From: an uncultured Erwinia sp.
GTDB lineage: Bacteria; Pseudomonadota; Gammaproteobacteria; Enterobacterales; Enterobacteriaceae
Direction: 5' to 3'
DNA: 64,000 nt
NCBI GenBank assembly: GCA_945290265.1
Contig: CALYQW010000009.1
Span: 45,088 to 109,087, forward strand
Shown: positions 11,234 through 22,151 of the stretch, piece by piece
Layout: each line of letters begins with the position of its first letter
Position numbering within the stretch: the first letter of the stretch is position 1
Made by a program: the position numbers and the translations under genes
Notes under the pieces: model-generated
Database searches by the model: none
What the model was told of the DNA's origin: nothing
Seen by the model: only the letters and a program-made list of their open reading frames with translations

Positions 11234-11977
11234 TTAACAGCAGGCAAGTTCAAAATCCAGTCGTGCGGGTACTTCGCCGCGTTCACTGTCCAGAGGCATA
11301 AAACGAATGGCGTAACGGCTTTTATGGCCGGAAACCTGGGGGTAAAGGGAAGCACTCAGCTGGATTTGCAGACGTAACAAATCGGCGTCTTCAGCGTTAT
11401 CCTGGAAGAAACCATTCAGGCTGGTGTGATTACGGAAGGTGCCGGCCTGGCGGATCAGCTCAAGTACCAGTGCCAGCGCATCCTGAATCGGAGCCAGTGA
11501 TGCCATCCATTCTGCGACCTGCTGATCGCGGATATTTTGCTCAATATGCAACCAGATATGCAGGGTCGGCAGATCAAAGTTACAGCAACCGCCGGGGATA
11601 CTCAGGCGCTGGCGTACCAGACCTATCAGCCGGTTTTCGCGCAATAACTGTCCCATTCTGGGAGCCGCCATCAGGATTTCTGCACGCTTTTTGAGATTAC
11701 TGCTGAGTGCTTCGACACGCGAGATATCGACACCCGGTATTTCGGACCACTGACGTAATTTCTGTTGCTGGCGCTCTAATTCTTTCAGAATATCAGTACG
11801 CAATTCCCCCCGTTCAAACACATCCAGCAGCTCGGCAAGATTACGGAAAAAGGTTAGCGTACTCAGGTGGTTAACCAGTGGCTGACATTCAGAAAGCTGC
11901 TTAAGCAGGAACTCAATACGTAGCCAGGTGCGCATTTTTTCATTCAGTGGATACTCAAAAAGAACTGTTGTACTCAT
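11234..11977 (-). CDS. zapD: cell division protein ZapD
   Basis: FtsZ-bundling protein that cross-links Z-ring filaments by binding the FtsZ C-terminal peptide. The ATG at 11975-11977 gives [22 protein letters not shown] and 247 residues, the E. coli length; the frame stays open further upstream but only in antisense to coaE. The mostly helical N-terminal part ([28 protein letters not shown]) and the beta-rich C-terminal part ([26 protein letters not shown]) are both present. It follows coaE by four bases. Confidence 0.96.
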   Translation of the reverse strand: MSTTVLFEYPLNEKMRTWLRIEFLLKQLSECQPLVNHLSTLTFFRNLAELLDVFERGELRTDILKELERQQQKLRQWSEIPGVDISRVEALSSNLKKRAEILMAAPRMGQLLRENRLIGLVRQRLSIPGGCCNFDLPTLHIWLHIEQNIRDQQVAEWMASLAPIQDALALVLELIRQAGTFRNHTSLNGFFQDNAEDADLLRLQIQLSASLYPQVSGHKSRYAIRFMPLDSERGEVPARLDFELACC

Positions 11978-11981
11978 GCTG

Positions 11982-12593
11982 TTAGTCCCGATCGGTTGCC
12001 GCAGCCAGCGCCAGATAACGCTGATTGAGTTCGGCAACGTGAGCCGCCACCGCTTCGGGTGAGGCTGCGTTATCAATAATGTCATCTGCGGTTGCCAGGC
12101 GCATTTCACGTGTTGCCTGGGCAGCCAGAATATTTTCCGCCTGGACACGGCTGACCCCATCACGTGCCATGGTACGGGCCAGCTGGCTTTCCCGATCAAG
12201 ATCGACGACCAGTACCCGGTCAGCCTGATGCTGCAGGTTATTTTCCACCAGTAGGGGGACAACCCATAAACACCATGCAGAACGCGCCGATGTTAACTGA
12301 CGACGTGTCTCCGCATGGATAAGAGGATGTAACAGGTTATTAAGCCACTGCTTATCGGCGGGTGAGCTAAAAATAGTCTGACGAAGCTGCGGCCGGTTCA
12401 GGGTGCCGTCAGCCAGCAGTATTTGATCACCAAAACGCTGATGGATCGCAGCCAGTGCAGGCTGACCGGGTTCCACAACCTGACGGGCAATAACGTCAGC
12501 ATCAACGACATCAATGCCCAGCCGGGCAAAGGCAAGTGCAATGGTACTTTTTCCGCTGCCGATGCCGCCGGTCAGCGCCACGGTATAGGACAT
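11982..12593 (-). CDS. coaE: dephospho-CoA kinase
   Basis: Last step of coenzyme A synthesis: phosphorylates the ribose 3' hydroxyl of dephospho-CoA. It encodes 203 residues (E. coli 206). The P-loop [15 protein letters not shown] starts at residue 9, followed by [15 protein letters not shown] and the lid segment [12 protein letters not shown]. It is the first gene of an operon with zapD and yacG. Confidence 0.96.
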   Translation of the reverse strand: MSYTVALTGGIGSGKSTIALAFARLGIDVVDADVIARQVVEPGQPALAAIHQRFGDQILLADGTLNRPQLRQTIFSSPADKQWLNNLLHPLIHAETRRQLTSARSAWCLWVVPLLVENNLQHQADRVLVVDLDRESQLARTMARDGVSRVQAENILAAQATREMRLATADDIIDNAASPEAVAAHVAELNQRYLALAAATDRD

Positions 12594-12886
12594 AGCCTTC
12601 TACTCTCAGCCGCTGCTGTTATCAAACCGGGCGGAATTATACCGATTTTTCTGGCATAACAATGGTGACATTAAGCCCGGATAACAGCGCTGTTTTACGC
12701 ATATAATTACTGGATTGTAGCGCAGATATGCATAATTTCGCACTTTTGATCCGCTGTTTTTGACGCATTAAATCTGAGCCAGATGAAGATTTTAGCGACA
12801 TCAGTCAGTAATTTGACCATTCTGGCTGAAAAACCGGCACTTTCAACAATGATACCTGATGGAACAGGCTCTGAAGGTTGAGCGGA
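12594..12886. other. intergenic gap where guaC would be expected
   Basis: In E. coli the GMP reductase gene guaC lies between coaE and hofC. Here there are only 293 bases and no reading frame resembling GuaC. The gap presumably holds the coaE promoter on the minus strand; I could not assign boxes with confidence. Confidence 0.6.
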
Positions 12887-14086
12887 CTAACTTAATGTAT
12901 CACCCAGCCGAAAGACGGGCAAATACATGGCAATCACCAGCGTGCCAACAATCAGCCCGGTGATAACCATCATCAGGGGTTCCAGCGTTGCAGCCAGATT
13001 ATCCGCGCGTTGATGTGTTTGCGTCTGGTGCCAGTCGGCCAGTCGCGCCAGCATCAGATCAAGGGAGCCGGATTCTTCCCCGACTTTAATCAGTTGATAA
13101 CATAAAGGGGTAAACAGCGGATGCGAACGTATTATCTGACAGAGCGGATTACCGGCGGCGATATGCCGTTGTAACTCACAGAGGGCCTCGCGCCACAACA
13201 GGTGGTCCAGCGTGTTTTCGGCTGCCTGCAGGCTCTGCAACAGGGTTAATCCTGAATGTTGGGTCAGAGAAAGCGTGGTGTAAATCTGGCTCAGCTGGCT
13301 GCCGCGGTACAATGCCGCGAGTGCCGGTAACGCCAGTAACAGTTGCTGTTCACGTCGCTGCCAGTTTTGGGATTTTTGGCTTTGTCGGCGACGAAAAAGG
13401 GCGGCGAAGAATAAGAGTAAAAGCAGCACCGGAGCCAGATGCTGTAGCTGCTGTGACAGTGCAATGATTGCCCGGGTAAAAAGGGGAAGCGGGGCATCAA
13501 AGGTCTGATAAATCGCGACGAATTCCGGCAACACCACCAGCATCAGTCCGATGCTGACAACCAGAGCGACGGCCAGCACCAGTAACGGATAGCGCAGCGC
13601 TTTTTTGACCTTCAGACGTAATTGCCGCTGTTGTTCCTGTTGACGGGCTAAACGCAGACAGCATTCATCCAGGGTGCCGGTCAGTTCACCCGTATGGATC
13701 AGTGCAGCATAGAGTGGGGGAAAAATATCGGGCCACATACCCAGAGCTTGCGAAAAGGGAAAGCCGCTGGCGATATGTTGCTGCAGGCTGTTGAGCAGAG
13801 CCTGCCAGCCTGGATCGGGGTGATCTTGCGCCAGTAACTGCAGGCTGCCAGTCAGCGGCATCCCGGCTTTTAACAGGGTTGCCAGTTGCCGCACGAAAGC
13901 AATCTTATGGATTTCGCGCCAGTGGCTACTACGGTAATCCCGTCCGGCATACACTTTTAGCGGTAGTTGTCCGGCTGCGGTTAACAGCCCGAGTACCTGT
14001 TCCCGACTGTTGGCAAATTGGTAACCCTGAAAAAGTTTGCCGCTGTCATCTGTAGCCTGCCAGCGAAACAACTGGCGTTTAGTCAT
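12887..14086 (-). CDS. hofC: type IV pilus / type II secretion inner-membrane protein HofC (GspF/PilC family)
   Basis: Polytopic platform protein of the pilus-like assembly machine. It encodes 399 residues. Two copies of the GspF domain are visible: FVRQLATLLKAGMPLTGSLQLL (near 62) with ALIHTGELTGTLDECCLRLA, and LSQIYTTLSLTQHSGLTLLQSL (near 263) with LIKVGEESGSLDLMLARLAD. Three hydrophobic segments lie near residues 170-190, 220-230 and 375-395. The start overlaps the end of hofB by eight bases. HofB, HofC and PpdD form one operon, usually weakly expressed in enterobacteria and part of a type IV pilus or competence system. Confidence 0.94.
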   Translation of the reverse strand: MTKRQLFRWQATDDSGKLFQGYQFANSREQVLGLLTAAGQLPLKVYAGRDYRSSHWREIHKIAFVRQLATLLKAGMPLTGSLQLLAQDHPDPGWQALLNSLQQHIASGFPFSQALGMWPDIFPPLYAALIHTGELTGTLDECCLRLARQQEQQRQLRLKVKKALRYPLLVLAVALVVSIGLMLVVLPEFVAIYQTFDAPLPLFTRAIIALSQQLQHLAPVLLLLLFFAALFRRRQSQKSQNWQRREQQLLLALPALAALYRGSQLSQIYTTLSLTQHSGLTLLQSLQAAENTLDHLLWREALCELQRHIAAGNPLCQIIRSHPLFTPLCYQLIKVGEESGSLDLMLARLADWHQTQTHQRADNLAATLEPLMMVITGLIVGTLVIAMYLPVFRLGDTLS

Positions 14087-15461
14087 CGGCTTCCCCGGTC
14101 ACCCTGGTCAGTTCTTCCAGCGTGGTGTCTCCGCGGTTAACCAGATGCAGTCCGGCAACAAACAGGGAGTTCATCCCCTGCTGTTGGGCGATCAGGAACA
14201 GTTCATCAGGAGCCGCCCCCTGTGCCAACGCATTTTGTAACCGGGGAGTGATAACCAGCACTTCGAATAGCGGCACCCGGCCATAATAGCCTGAAAAACA
14301 GCGTTCACAGCCGCCGGCACGCCAGTTCTTAACCGTACCGGGCCAGATGCGGGAAGGGAAGTGTGCCAAAGCTTCTGCTGGCTGGCGGCAGTGGGGACAC
14401 AACCTGCGCACCAGCCTTTGGGCAATAACCAGTTTAAGCGCGGAAGCGAGTAAATAGCCCGGCACTCCCATCTGGCCCATTCTCACCAGGGTTTCGGTGG
14501 TGGAATTGGTGTGCAGCGTTGACAGCACCAGATGGCCAGTCTGGGCGGCTTTAACTGCAATACTGGCTGTTTCGCTGTCACGAATTTCTCCCAGCATAAT
14601 CACATCGGGATCCTGACGTAGCAGTGCACGTAATATGCAGTGGAAATCCAGACCGGATTTAGGGTGAACCTGTGTTTGATTCACACCGGAAAGTGGGATC
14701 TCAATGGGATCTTCTACGCTGCACAGATTACGGCTGGCGATATTCAGCCAACTGAGACCACTGTAAAGCGTAAACGTTTTGCCGCTGCCGGTTGGTCCGG
14801 TGACCAGAATCAATCCCTGCGGACGTGACAATGCCTGTCGGTAGTGCTTCAGCAGTGGAGCTGGCATCCCTAATTTCTCCAGAGAGATTGCCTGTGCATC
14901 GCTTTGCTGCAAGCGGATAACGGCCTTTTCGCCAAAGCGGGTCGGCAGCGTTGAAAGCCTGAATGAAGTCGGCTGATTGTCCAGCTGCAGTGAAAATTGC
15001 CCGTCCTGGGGGATGCGGCGTTCAGCAATATCCAGACTGGCAAGAATTTTGAGTCTTGCCAGCAATTGTGCACTGTTTTCATCGGTCACGTCCGGCAGCT
15101 TTTGCAGAACACCATCCACCCGCAGCCGGATCCGCACTCCCTGCTGTTGCGGTTCAATGTGAATATCAGACGCCCGCTTCTGTAGTGCCTGTAACAGCAA
15201 CAGGTTGATGCGTTCAATCACCGTATTGCTGTTTTGCTGTGCAGAGAGGGGCTCCTGATGGCGGATAAACTGTTCCAGCCGGGCCTGTGGCCAGTATTCG
15301 ACTTCAATGGTGCAATGCGAAGCAAAACGCAACTCGGTCATCATCTCCTCTGGCGGGGGAGTCGCCACTGCGATATGGAGTTGTTGTGCGCTACATTTGA
15401 TAATCGCCGCCTGGTAACGCTGACAGATAGTTTCAACGGCGCGCTGACTGGCTGATTTCAT
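14079..15461 (-). CDS. hofB: type IV pilus assembly ATPase HofB (GspE/PilB family)
   Basis: Cytoplasmic AAA+ ATPase that powers pilin polymerisation. It encodes 460 residues (E. coli 461). Walker A is VTGPTGSGKTFTLYS (near 230), followed by the Asp box and Walker B (DPDVIMLGEIRDSETA) and the His box (TGHLVLSTLHTNSTTE). A tetracysteine zinc motif, LCPHCRQ and GCERCFSGYYGR, lies near residues 355-395, as in active PilB/GspE. It overlaps ppdD by four bases and hofC by eight. Confidence 0.95.
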   Translation of the reverse strand: MKSASQRAVETICQRYQAAIIKCSAQQLHIAVATPPPEEMMTELRFASHCTIEVEYWPQARLEQFIRHQEPLSAQQNSNTVIERINLLLLQALQKRASDIHIEPQQQGVRIRLRVDGVLQKLPDVTDENSAQLLARLKILASLDIAERRIPQDGQFSLQLDNQPTSFRLSTLPTRFGEKAVIRLQQSDAQAISLEKLGMPAPLLKHYRQALSRPQGLILVTGPTGSGKTFTLYSGLSWLNIASRNLCSVEDPIEIPLSGVNQTQVHPKSGLDFHCILRALLRQDPDVIMLGEIRDSETASIAVKAAQTGHLVLSTLHTNSTTETLVRMGQMGVPGYLLASALKLVIAQRLVRRLCPHCRQPAEALAHFPSRIWPGTVKNWRAGGCERCFSGYYGRVPLFEVLVITPRLQNALAQGAAPDELFLIAQQQGMNSLFVAGLHLVNRGDTTLEELTRVTGEADD

Positions 15462-15898
15462 GATGGCTCCTGCTCAAAGCGGAACAGTTCCTGACAGCCC
15501 TGAACCAGACTGGCTGACTCGCTGGTACAGTGACGCTGCCAGCGGAGTTGCCCCTGATCGCCGTTCCATAACGGGGTCAGTTGAACGCTAAGCCCTTTCA
15601 GGCTTTCCTGGCCGGTAACGTTGATCACCCCGGCGGTGACGCTCAATGCTGAGACATAGCGTGATGTGGCCGCATTGGGAATGCCATTATCTCCGCTGTT
15701 ACAGATGGCCGGGTTGCCGCGTTCGATAGTGCATAACTCCACGGCGGTTTTGAATGGGATGGTAGTTTGCAGCATGTCGGTAAGCGCCGCTTTTTGTAGG
15801 TATCCCTGGTAGGCGGGCAGACCGATGGCGCTTAAAATAGCGACGATAGCGATGACTATCATCAGTTCAATTAAGGTAAATCCCTGTTGGGTATTCAT
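15458..15898 (-). CDS. ppdD: major type IV prepilin PpdD
   Basis: Encodes 146 residues, the E. coli PpdD length, from the ATG at 15896-15898. The class III signal is MNTQQG followed by FTLIELMIVIAIVAILSAIG; the peptidase cleaves after Gly6 and Glu5 of the mature pilin is present. Cys residues at CTIERGNPAIC and at CTSESASLVQGC near the end can form the pilin disulfides. The frame extends upstream to 16054 but that part has no start context and no similarity. First gene of the ppdD-hofB-hofC operon. Confidence 0.96.
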   Translation of the reverse strand: MNTQQGFTLIELMIVIAIVAILSAIGLPAYQGYLQKAALTDMLQTTIPFKTAVELCTIERGNPAICNSGDNGIPNAATSRYVSALSVTAGVINVTGQESLKGLSVQLTPLWNGDQGQLRWQRHCTSESASLVQGCQELFRFEQEPS

Positions 15899-16040
15899 AG
15901 CGAACCTCAGGCTGGTTAACGAGCAGGCACCATAACCAGCGACCAGGCTCACGGCGACAGGAGATATTGAATTTTCAGAGACGGATTGGAGGGAATTTAC
16001 CGGTTTGCAGTGGGTTACAGTCGGCGCTGTGATGCAGTAT

Positions 16041-16064
16041 AAAAAAACCAGCATCAGGTGCTGG
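16041..16064 (-). terminator. rho-independent terminator downstream of nadC
   Basis: On the minus strand the stem CCAGCA, loop CCTGA and TGCTGG is followed by seven T residues. It separates nadC from ppdD. Confidence 0.85.
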
Positions 16065-16095
16065 CTGTTGTATAGGTTAAGCCGTGCTAGCGGGA

Positions 16096-17294
<1,199 letters not shown>

Positions 17295-17840
17295 ATGCTG
17301 TTGCAGGATGGATGGATACAGGGCATCAAACACGTTATTTCGCCACACGTTAATCAGCGGCCGGACGGGCAGGCACCGACCTTACTGGTTATTCATAATA
17401 TCAGTCTGCCACCGGGTGAATTTGGCGGGCCGTGGATTGATGCACTGTTTACCGGTCAGTTGGATCCGCTGGCGCATCCTTACTTTGCCGACATCCATCA
17501 GTTACGGGTTTCGGCGCATTGCCTGATCCGTCGCGATGGAGAAATTGTACAATATGTACCCTTCCATCTGCGGGCCTGGCATGCCGGCGTTTCCTGCTAT
17601 CAGGGCCGCAGTGTCTGCAATGATTTCTCCATTGGTATCGAACTGGAAGGAACGGATGAACTGCCTTATACCGATGCACAGTACCGGGCACTGCAACAGG
17701 TAACCCTACTGCTGGCAGAACAATATCCCGGTATTGAGCAACATCTTACCGGGCACAGTGATATTGCGCCCGGACGTAAAACCGACCCCGGTCCCGGCTT
17801 TGACTGGCAACGTTATAAACATAGCCTGACAACAGGTTAA
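17295..17840 (+). CDS. ampD: 1,6-anhydro-N-acetylmuramyl-L-alanine amidase
   Basis: Cytoplasmic zinc amidase that removes the peptide from anhydromuropeptides during wall recycling and thereby keeps AmpR-controlled beta-lactamase low. It encodes 181 residues (E. coli 183). The amidase_2 fold is visible: LLVIHNISLPPGEFGG with zinc ligand His near 34, VSAHCLIRRDGEIVQYVPF, AWHAGVS, FSIGIELEGTDELPYT with the catalytic Glu, and GHSDIAPGRKTDPGPGFDW with zinc-ligand His and Asp. It lies 19 bases before ampE. Confidence 0.96.
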   Translation: MLLQDGWIQGIKHVISPHVNQRPDGQAPTLLVIHNISLPPGEFGGPWIDALFTGQLDPLAHPYFADIHQLRVSAHCLIRRDGEIVQYVPFHLRAWHAGVSCYQGRSVCNDFSIGIELEGTDELPYTDAQYRALQQVTLLLAEQYPGIEQHLTGHSDIAPGRKTDPGPGFDWQRYKHSLTTG

Positions 17841-17859
17841 TACACAGGAGATTTAGGGC

Positions 17860-18714
17860 ATGACGTTATTCAGCCTACTACTGGTTCTCGGTTGGGAACG
17901 CTTATACAAAATGGGGGAACACTGGCAGCTGGAAAGGTATCTGACGCCGCTGTTCAATGGTAGTCGTCACTTTTCATTGTGGCGCACGCTGGGGATGACG
18001 CTGCTGGCGATGGCGATTACTGCGATCTGCCTGCATGGCTTACAGGGATTGTTCTTTGGCGTACCGCTGCTGGTGTTTTGGGTGCTGGTTGGCCTGTTAT
18101 GCATTGGTGCCGGCACGGTGCGTTTACACTATCACGCTTATCTGCAAGCGGCTGCGCGCAATCAAACGGATGCGCATAATGCGATGGCAGAAGAGCTGGC
18201 ATTAATTCATGGTATTCCCGGTGACTGCGACGAACGCAGCTATCTGCGTGAGCTACAGAATGCTTTATTGTGGATTAATTACCGTTTTTATCTGGCTCCT
18301 GTCTTCTGGTTCGTCGCTGGTGGTCGCTGGGGACCGGTACTGCTGGTGGGGTATGCGTTTCTGCGTGCCTGGCAGAGCTGGCTGGCGCGGCAGCACCATC
18401 CGCTGTCGCGTACCCAGTCGGGGGTTGATACCCTGCTGCACTGGATTGACTGGATCCCGGTGCGACTGGTGGGGGTAGCTTATGCGCTGCTGGGACATGG
18501 TGAACGTGCTTTGCCGGCCTGGTTCGCCAGAATGGGTGACTTCCACACCCCGCAGTATAAAGTTCTGACCCAGTTGGCCCAGTTCTCACTGGCGCATGAT
18601 CCTCACAGCGATAAAGTTGAAACGCCGAAAGTTGCTGTGGCCCTGGCGAAAAAGATCTCTTTGATACTGATTGTGGTGGTCGCCCTGTTGACCATTTACG
18701 GCACCCTGGTCTAA
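17860..18714 (+). CDS. ampE: inner-membrane protein AmpE
   Basis: Encodes 284 residues, the E. coli length. Hydrophobic segments lie near residues 45-65, 66-85, 145-165 and at the C-terminus ([18 protein letters not shown]). Conserved stretches include [27 protein letters not shown]-like [35 protein letters not shown] and [26 protein letters not shown]. The biochemical role is not settled; it belongs to the cobalamin-biosynthesis CobD-like membrane family and is co-transcribed with ampD. Its stop codon touches the repeat element at 18714. Confidence 0.94.
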   Translation: MTLFSLLLVLGWERLYKMGEHWQLERYLTPLFNGSRHFSLWRTLGMTLLAMAITAICLHGLQGLFFGVPLLVFWVLVGLLCIGAGTVRLHYHAYLQAAARNQTDAHNAMAEELALIHGIPGDCDERSYLRELQNALLWINYRFYLAPVFWFVAGGRWGPVLLVGYAFLRAWQSWLARQHHPLSRTQSGVDTLLHWIDWIPVRLVGVAYALLGHGERALPAWFARMGDFHTPQYKVLTQLAQFSLAHDPHSDKVETPKVAVALAKKISLILIVVVALLTIYGTLV

Positions 18715-18859
18715 GAGCCTGTCCAATCAGGCTATTTTATTTGTCATTTTGAACCAGGGCAGTGCTCAGAATCCTCACGTACTACCTGTACGCTGCGGTT
18801 CCTGCGCGCTGGCCGTGTCCAAACTGACTTCAACAATGACGCCTTCCGGGACAGGTTCT
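18714..18859. repeat. MITE-like element with terminal inverted repeats
   Basis: A 146-bp stretch is bounded by AGAGCCTGTCC (18714-18724) and GGACAGGTTCT (18849-18859), which pair at 10 of 11 positions. It codes for nothing. Inside, GTCATT and AATGAC form a second inverted pair and CGTACTACCTGTACG a small hairpin. It begins within the last base of the ampE stop codon. A related terminus (GCCTGTCTC/GAGACAGGC) is seen upstream of aceE. Size, ends and lack of coding fit a non-autonomous transposable element; copy number was not checked. Confidence 0.6.
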
Positions 18860-18897
18860 AACGCTTACCGGGCACCCTGCGGTGGCCGGTAACGTTG

Positions 18898-20253
18898 CTA
18901 ACTACCGCTAAAACGCTTTTTAAAGATGTAACCCACACTGAGTAATATCATCCACAGCGGGATCAGCCACACCGAAATCGCCATCCCGGGCGTAATGGCC
19001 ATAATTACCAGAATGCCCGCCATAAACAGCAGGCAGATCCAGTTTCCCAGCGGATAAAACAGTGCCGGAAAGCGGGTTTTCACGCCCTGCTGAAATTTTT
19101 TACGCCGGAATTTCAGGTGTGCAAGGCTGATCATCGACCAGTTAATCACCAGAGCGGAGACCACCAGCGCCATCAGCAGACCAAAGGCCTCATCCGGCAT
19201 CAGGTAATTCAGTAACACGCATAAGGCGGTGGTGGCAGCAGAAACCAGTACCGTCGCCACCGGTACGCCGCGCTGGTTGACGTTTAGTAGTGCACGGGGC
19301 GCATTTCCCTGCTGTGCCAGGCCAAACAGCATCCGGCTGTTACAGTAGACACAGCTGTTATATACCGACAGGGCGGCGGTCAGGATCACCACATTCAGGG
19401 TATTTGCCACCAGCGCATCGCCCAGTTCATGAAAAATCAGCACAAACGGGCTGGTGTCGGCATTAACCCGCGTCCAGGGTAACAGTGACAGCAACACCAC
19501 CAGTGAGCCGATATAGAAAATCAGGATACGGTACAGCACCTGGTTGGTGGCTTTGGGAATGGCGGTTTCCGGGTTACGGGCTTCGGCTGCGGTGATCCCC
19601 ACCAGTTCCAGGCCACCAAATGAAAACATAATAATGGTCATTACCATCACCAGGCCGCTAACGCCGTTGGGAAAAAAACCACCCTGTTGCCAGAGGTTAC
19701 GCACACCAGCCTGCGGCCCGGCCTGATGGCTCACCAGCAGCCAGACGCCGAACAGGATCATGGCGATCACCGCGACCACTTTAATGATCGAGAACCAAAA
19801 CTCCATTTCACCAAAAATATTCACCCGACTGAGATTGATGGCGTTGATTAGCACAAAGAACGCCGCAGCGGAAACCCAGGTGGGGATTTCCGGCCACCAG
19901 AATTGTACGTATTTGCCAACGGCAGTCAGTTCGGCCATTGCCACCAGGATGTACAGCACCCAGTAATTCCAGCCGGAGAGAAAACCCGCAAAATTGCCCC
20001 AGTATTTACCGGCGAAATAGCTGAAACTGCCGGCCACCGGCTCTTCTACCACCATCTCACCCAGCTGGCGCATAATTAAAAAGGCGATAAATCCGGCGAT
20101 AAGGTAGCCCAGAATAACGCCCGGTCCGGCAGACTGTATAACCGATGCGCTGCCAAGAAACAGTCCGGTGCCAATGGCACCGCCCAGTGCAATCAGCTGG
20201 ATATGACGATTTTTCAGCCCGCGTTGTAGTGCTTCACCCTGTTGCTGAATCAT
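18898..20253 (-). CDS. aromatic amino acid permease, AroP-type (copy 1)
   Basis: Encodes 451 residues from the ATG at 20251-20253, which has a GAGGG ribosome-binding site and gives the same length as the neighbour. It is a 12-helix amino acid-polyamine-organocation transporter importing aromatic amino acids with protons. Family motifs are RHIQLIALGGAIGTGLFLGS (helix 1), PVAGSFSYFAGKYWG, FSFGGLELVGITAAEARNPE and VYNSCVYCNSRMLFGLAQQGNAP. It is a tandem paralog of the next gene, about two thirds identical by eye. It could be AroP, PheP or a related specificity; substrate choice cannot be read reliably. Confidence 0.88.
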   Translation of the reverse strand: MIQQQGEALQRGLKNRHIQLIALGGAIGTGLFLGSASVIQSAGPGVILGYLIAGFIAFLIMRQLGEMVVEEPVAGSFSYFAGKYWGNFAGFLSGWNYWVLYILVAMAELTAVGKYVQFWWPEIPTWVSAAAFFVLINAINLSRVNIFGEMEFWFSIIKVVAVIAMILFGVWLLVSHQAGPQAGVRNLWQQGGFFPNGVSGLVMVMTIIMFSFGGLELVGITAAEARNPETAIPKATNQVLYRILIFYIGSLVVLLSLLPWTRVNADTSPFVLIFHELGDALVANTLNVVILTAALSVYNSCVYCNSRMLFGLAQQGNAPRALLNVNQRGVPVATVLVSAATTALCVLLNYLMPDEAFGLLMALVVSALVINWSMISLAHLKFRRKKFQQGVKTRFPALFYPLGNWICLLFMAGILVIMAITPGMAISVWLIPLWMILLSVGYIFKKRFSGS

Positions 20254-20312
20254 AAGTGCCCTCATGAGGAAAGCGGCGGCGGATGACAGCGATATCATCC
20301 ACCACCAGCGGG

Positions 20313-21668
20313 TTAGCGACCTTTTGCTTTCGGACTGATTGCATAGCCAGCCGCCAGTACCAGCAGCCACAGCGGGATCAGCCAGACAGAAATCATCATG
20401 CCCGGCGTCAGTGCCATAATTACCAGCACACCGGCCATAAAGACCAGACACAGCCAGTTACCCAGCGGATAGAACAGCGCTTTAAACTGAATACGGGAAC
20501 CGTTAAGCACCGCCGCTTTACGGAAGCGCAGGTGCGACAGGCTAATCATCGCCCAGTTAATAATCAGCGTAGACACCACCAGTGCCATCAGCAGTTCCAG
20601 TGCGGATGCGGGCATCAGGTAGTTAATTAACACGCAGAAGGCCGTAGCGCAGGCAGAAACCAGCACGGTATTAACCGGCACACCACGACGGTTTAGTTTA
20701 AGCAGGGTTTTAGGGGCATTCCCCTGTTTGGCCAGACCAAACAGCATGCGGCTGTTGCAGTAAACGCAACTGTTATACACCGACAGCGCCGCCGTCAGGA
20801 TGACCAGATTCAGTGCATTCGCCGTCAGGCTGTCACCAATTTCGTGAAAAATCAGCACGAAGGGGCTGGTGTTAGCCGTCACATGCGTCCAGGGCAGCAG
20901 GGAGAGCAGTACCGCCAGCGAACCCACGTAAAAAATAACAATACGGTAGATCAGCTGATTGATGGCTTTTGGGATGCTGTGTTGCGGATCTTCAGCCTCT
21001 GCAGCGGTCAGGCCGACCATCTCCAGGCCGCCAAAAGAAAACATAATTACCGCCATCATCATTACCAGGCCGTTCAGGCCATTGGGCATAAAGCCACCCT
21101 GCTGCCATAAATTGGTGATGCTCGCCTGGGGCCCTCCGTTGCCGCTGAACAGCAGCCAACCGCCGAACAGGATCATGGCGGTAACGGCAAAAACTTTAAT
21201 GATGGCAAACCAGAACTCCATCTCACCAAACACTTTGACATTAGTCAGATTGATGGCGTTAATCACCACAAAAAACAGCGCGGCGGTGGCCCAGGTGGGA
21301 ATTTCCGGCCACCAGAACTGCACGTAGTGACCCACGGCAGTCAGTTCGGTCATCGCGACCAGAACATACAGCGCCCAGTTATTCCAGCCTGAGAGGAAAC
21401 CGGCATAGCCGCCCCAATACTTATCGGCAAAATGGCTGAAGCTACCGGCGACCGGTTCTTCAACCAGCATTTCTCCCAACTGGCGCATAATTAAAAAGGC
21501 AATAAAACCGGCAATAATAAAGCCAAGAATTATCGACGGGCCGGCGGACTTGATCACCGATGCGCTGCCAAGAAACAGGCCGGTGCCAACTGAACCACCT
21601 AAGGCGATAAGCTGAATATGACGGTTTTTTAAGCCGCGTTGCAGCGTCTCGCTTTGCTGTTGTTCCAT
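20313..21668 (-). CDS. aroP: aromatic amino acid transporter AroP (copy 2)
   Basis: Encodes 451 residues starting MEQQQSETLQRGLKNRHIQL, preceded by a GAGGG ribosome-binding site. It has the same APC-family motifs as copy 1: IALGGSVGTGLFLGSASV, PVAGSFSHFADKYWGGYAGF, FSFGGLEMVGLTAAEAEDP and YNSCVYCNSRMLFGLAKQGNAP. Position next to pdhR and sequence style point to this copy as the ancestral aroP, which imports Phe, Tyr and Trp and is repressed by TyrR in E. coli. Copy 1 begins 59 bases downstream and is probably co-transcribed. Confidence 0.92.
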   Translation of the reverse strand: MEQQQSETLQRGLKNRHIQLIALGGSVGTGLFLGSASVIKSAGPSIILGFIIAGFIAFLIMRQLGEMLVEEPVAGSFSHFADKYWGGYAGFLSGWNNWALYVLVAMTELTAVGHYVQFWWPEIPTWATAALFFVVINAINLTNVKVFGEMEFWFAIIKVFAVTAMILFGGWLLFSGNGGPQASITNLWQQGGFMPNGLNGLVMMMAVIMFSFGGLEMVGLTAAEAEDPQHSIPKAINQLIYRIVIFYVGSLAVLLSLLPWTHVTANTSPFVLIFHEIGDSLTANALNLVILTAALSVYNSCVYCNSRMLFGLAKQGNAPKTLLKLNRRGVPVNTVLVSACATAFCVLINYLMPASALELLMALVVSTLIINWAMISLSHLRFRKAAVLNGSRIQFKALFYPLGNWLCLVFMAGVLVIMALTPGMMISVWLIPLWLLVLAAGYAISPKAKGR

Positions 21669-22105
21669 ACATCCCTCGTGAGGTCGTTAAATCGTGCAGT
21701 AGCAGTGGGTATAATGCGTGGTATTGTATTGAAATGTTTACGCTTGCGGGTGAGCGAAAATCAGGAAGACTCTACCATGTCGGAAAGAATAATGTTATAG
21801 GCGCTGATTTGCACCTGTTTTCTCAGCCCTTTGAGGGTTGTGCTGAAAAAAAGGACTGTTTGCGCTTCTCTCTGTCGGCCGGACAGCAGAAAGCCAGGCA
21901 GACGCAAAACGGTTATTTCCTGACAATACTTTGCTTATTATTGGAGCTAACCGCATTATCAGGTTATCGGGTGGTAAATCGCACTGATACTCTCTGCGTC
22001 CCAGTGGGTGCTGCCTTGTGATGAAAGCATAAGTTGCCTGGGACCGGGCTGTGGCGATATGGACATAAGGTACATACTTTGTTATTTTTACCGGCATGTT
22101 TTGGT
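21669..22105. other. intergenic region upstream of aroP and pdhR
   Basis: About 440 bases between divergent aroP and pdhR. A 95-codon open frame at 21734-22021 has no family features and a Cys-rich, low-complexity look; I do not regard it as a gene. The region should hold the aroP promoter and TyrR sites, which I could not place. Confidence 0.5.
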
Positions 22106-22122
22106 AATTGGTATTACCAATT
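22106..22122. promoter_or_regulatory. PdhR operator
   Basis: AATTGGTATTACCAATT is a perfect 17-bp palindrome that matches the known PdhR box (ATTGGTnnnACCAAT). It lies 30 bases before the pdhR start, as in E. coli, where pyruvate releases PdhR and switches on the pdhR-aceEF-lpd operon. Confidence 0.92.
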
Positions 22123-22151
22123 AACTCTGGTAAATCATAGACAGAGAAAAT

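Noticed and set aside
21734-22021. 95-codon open frame between aroP and pdhR
   Set aside because: No family features, no good ribosome-binding site, and it lies in a regulatory gap; treated as chance.
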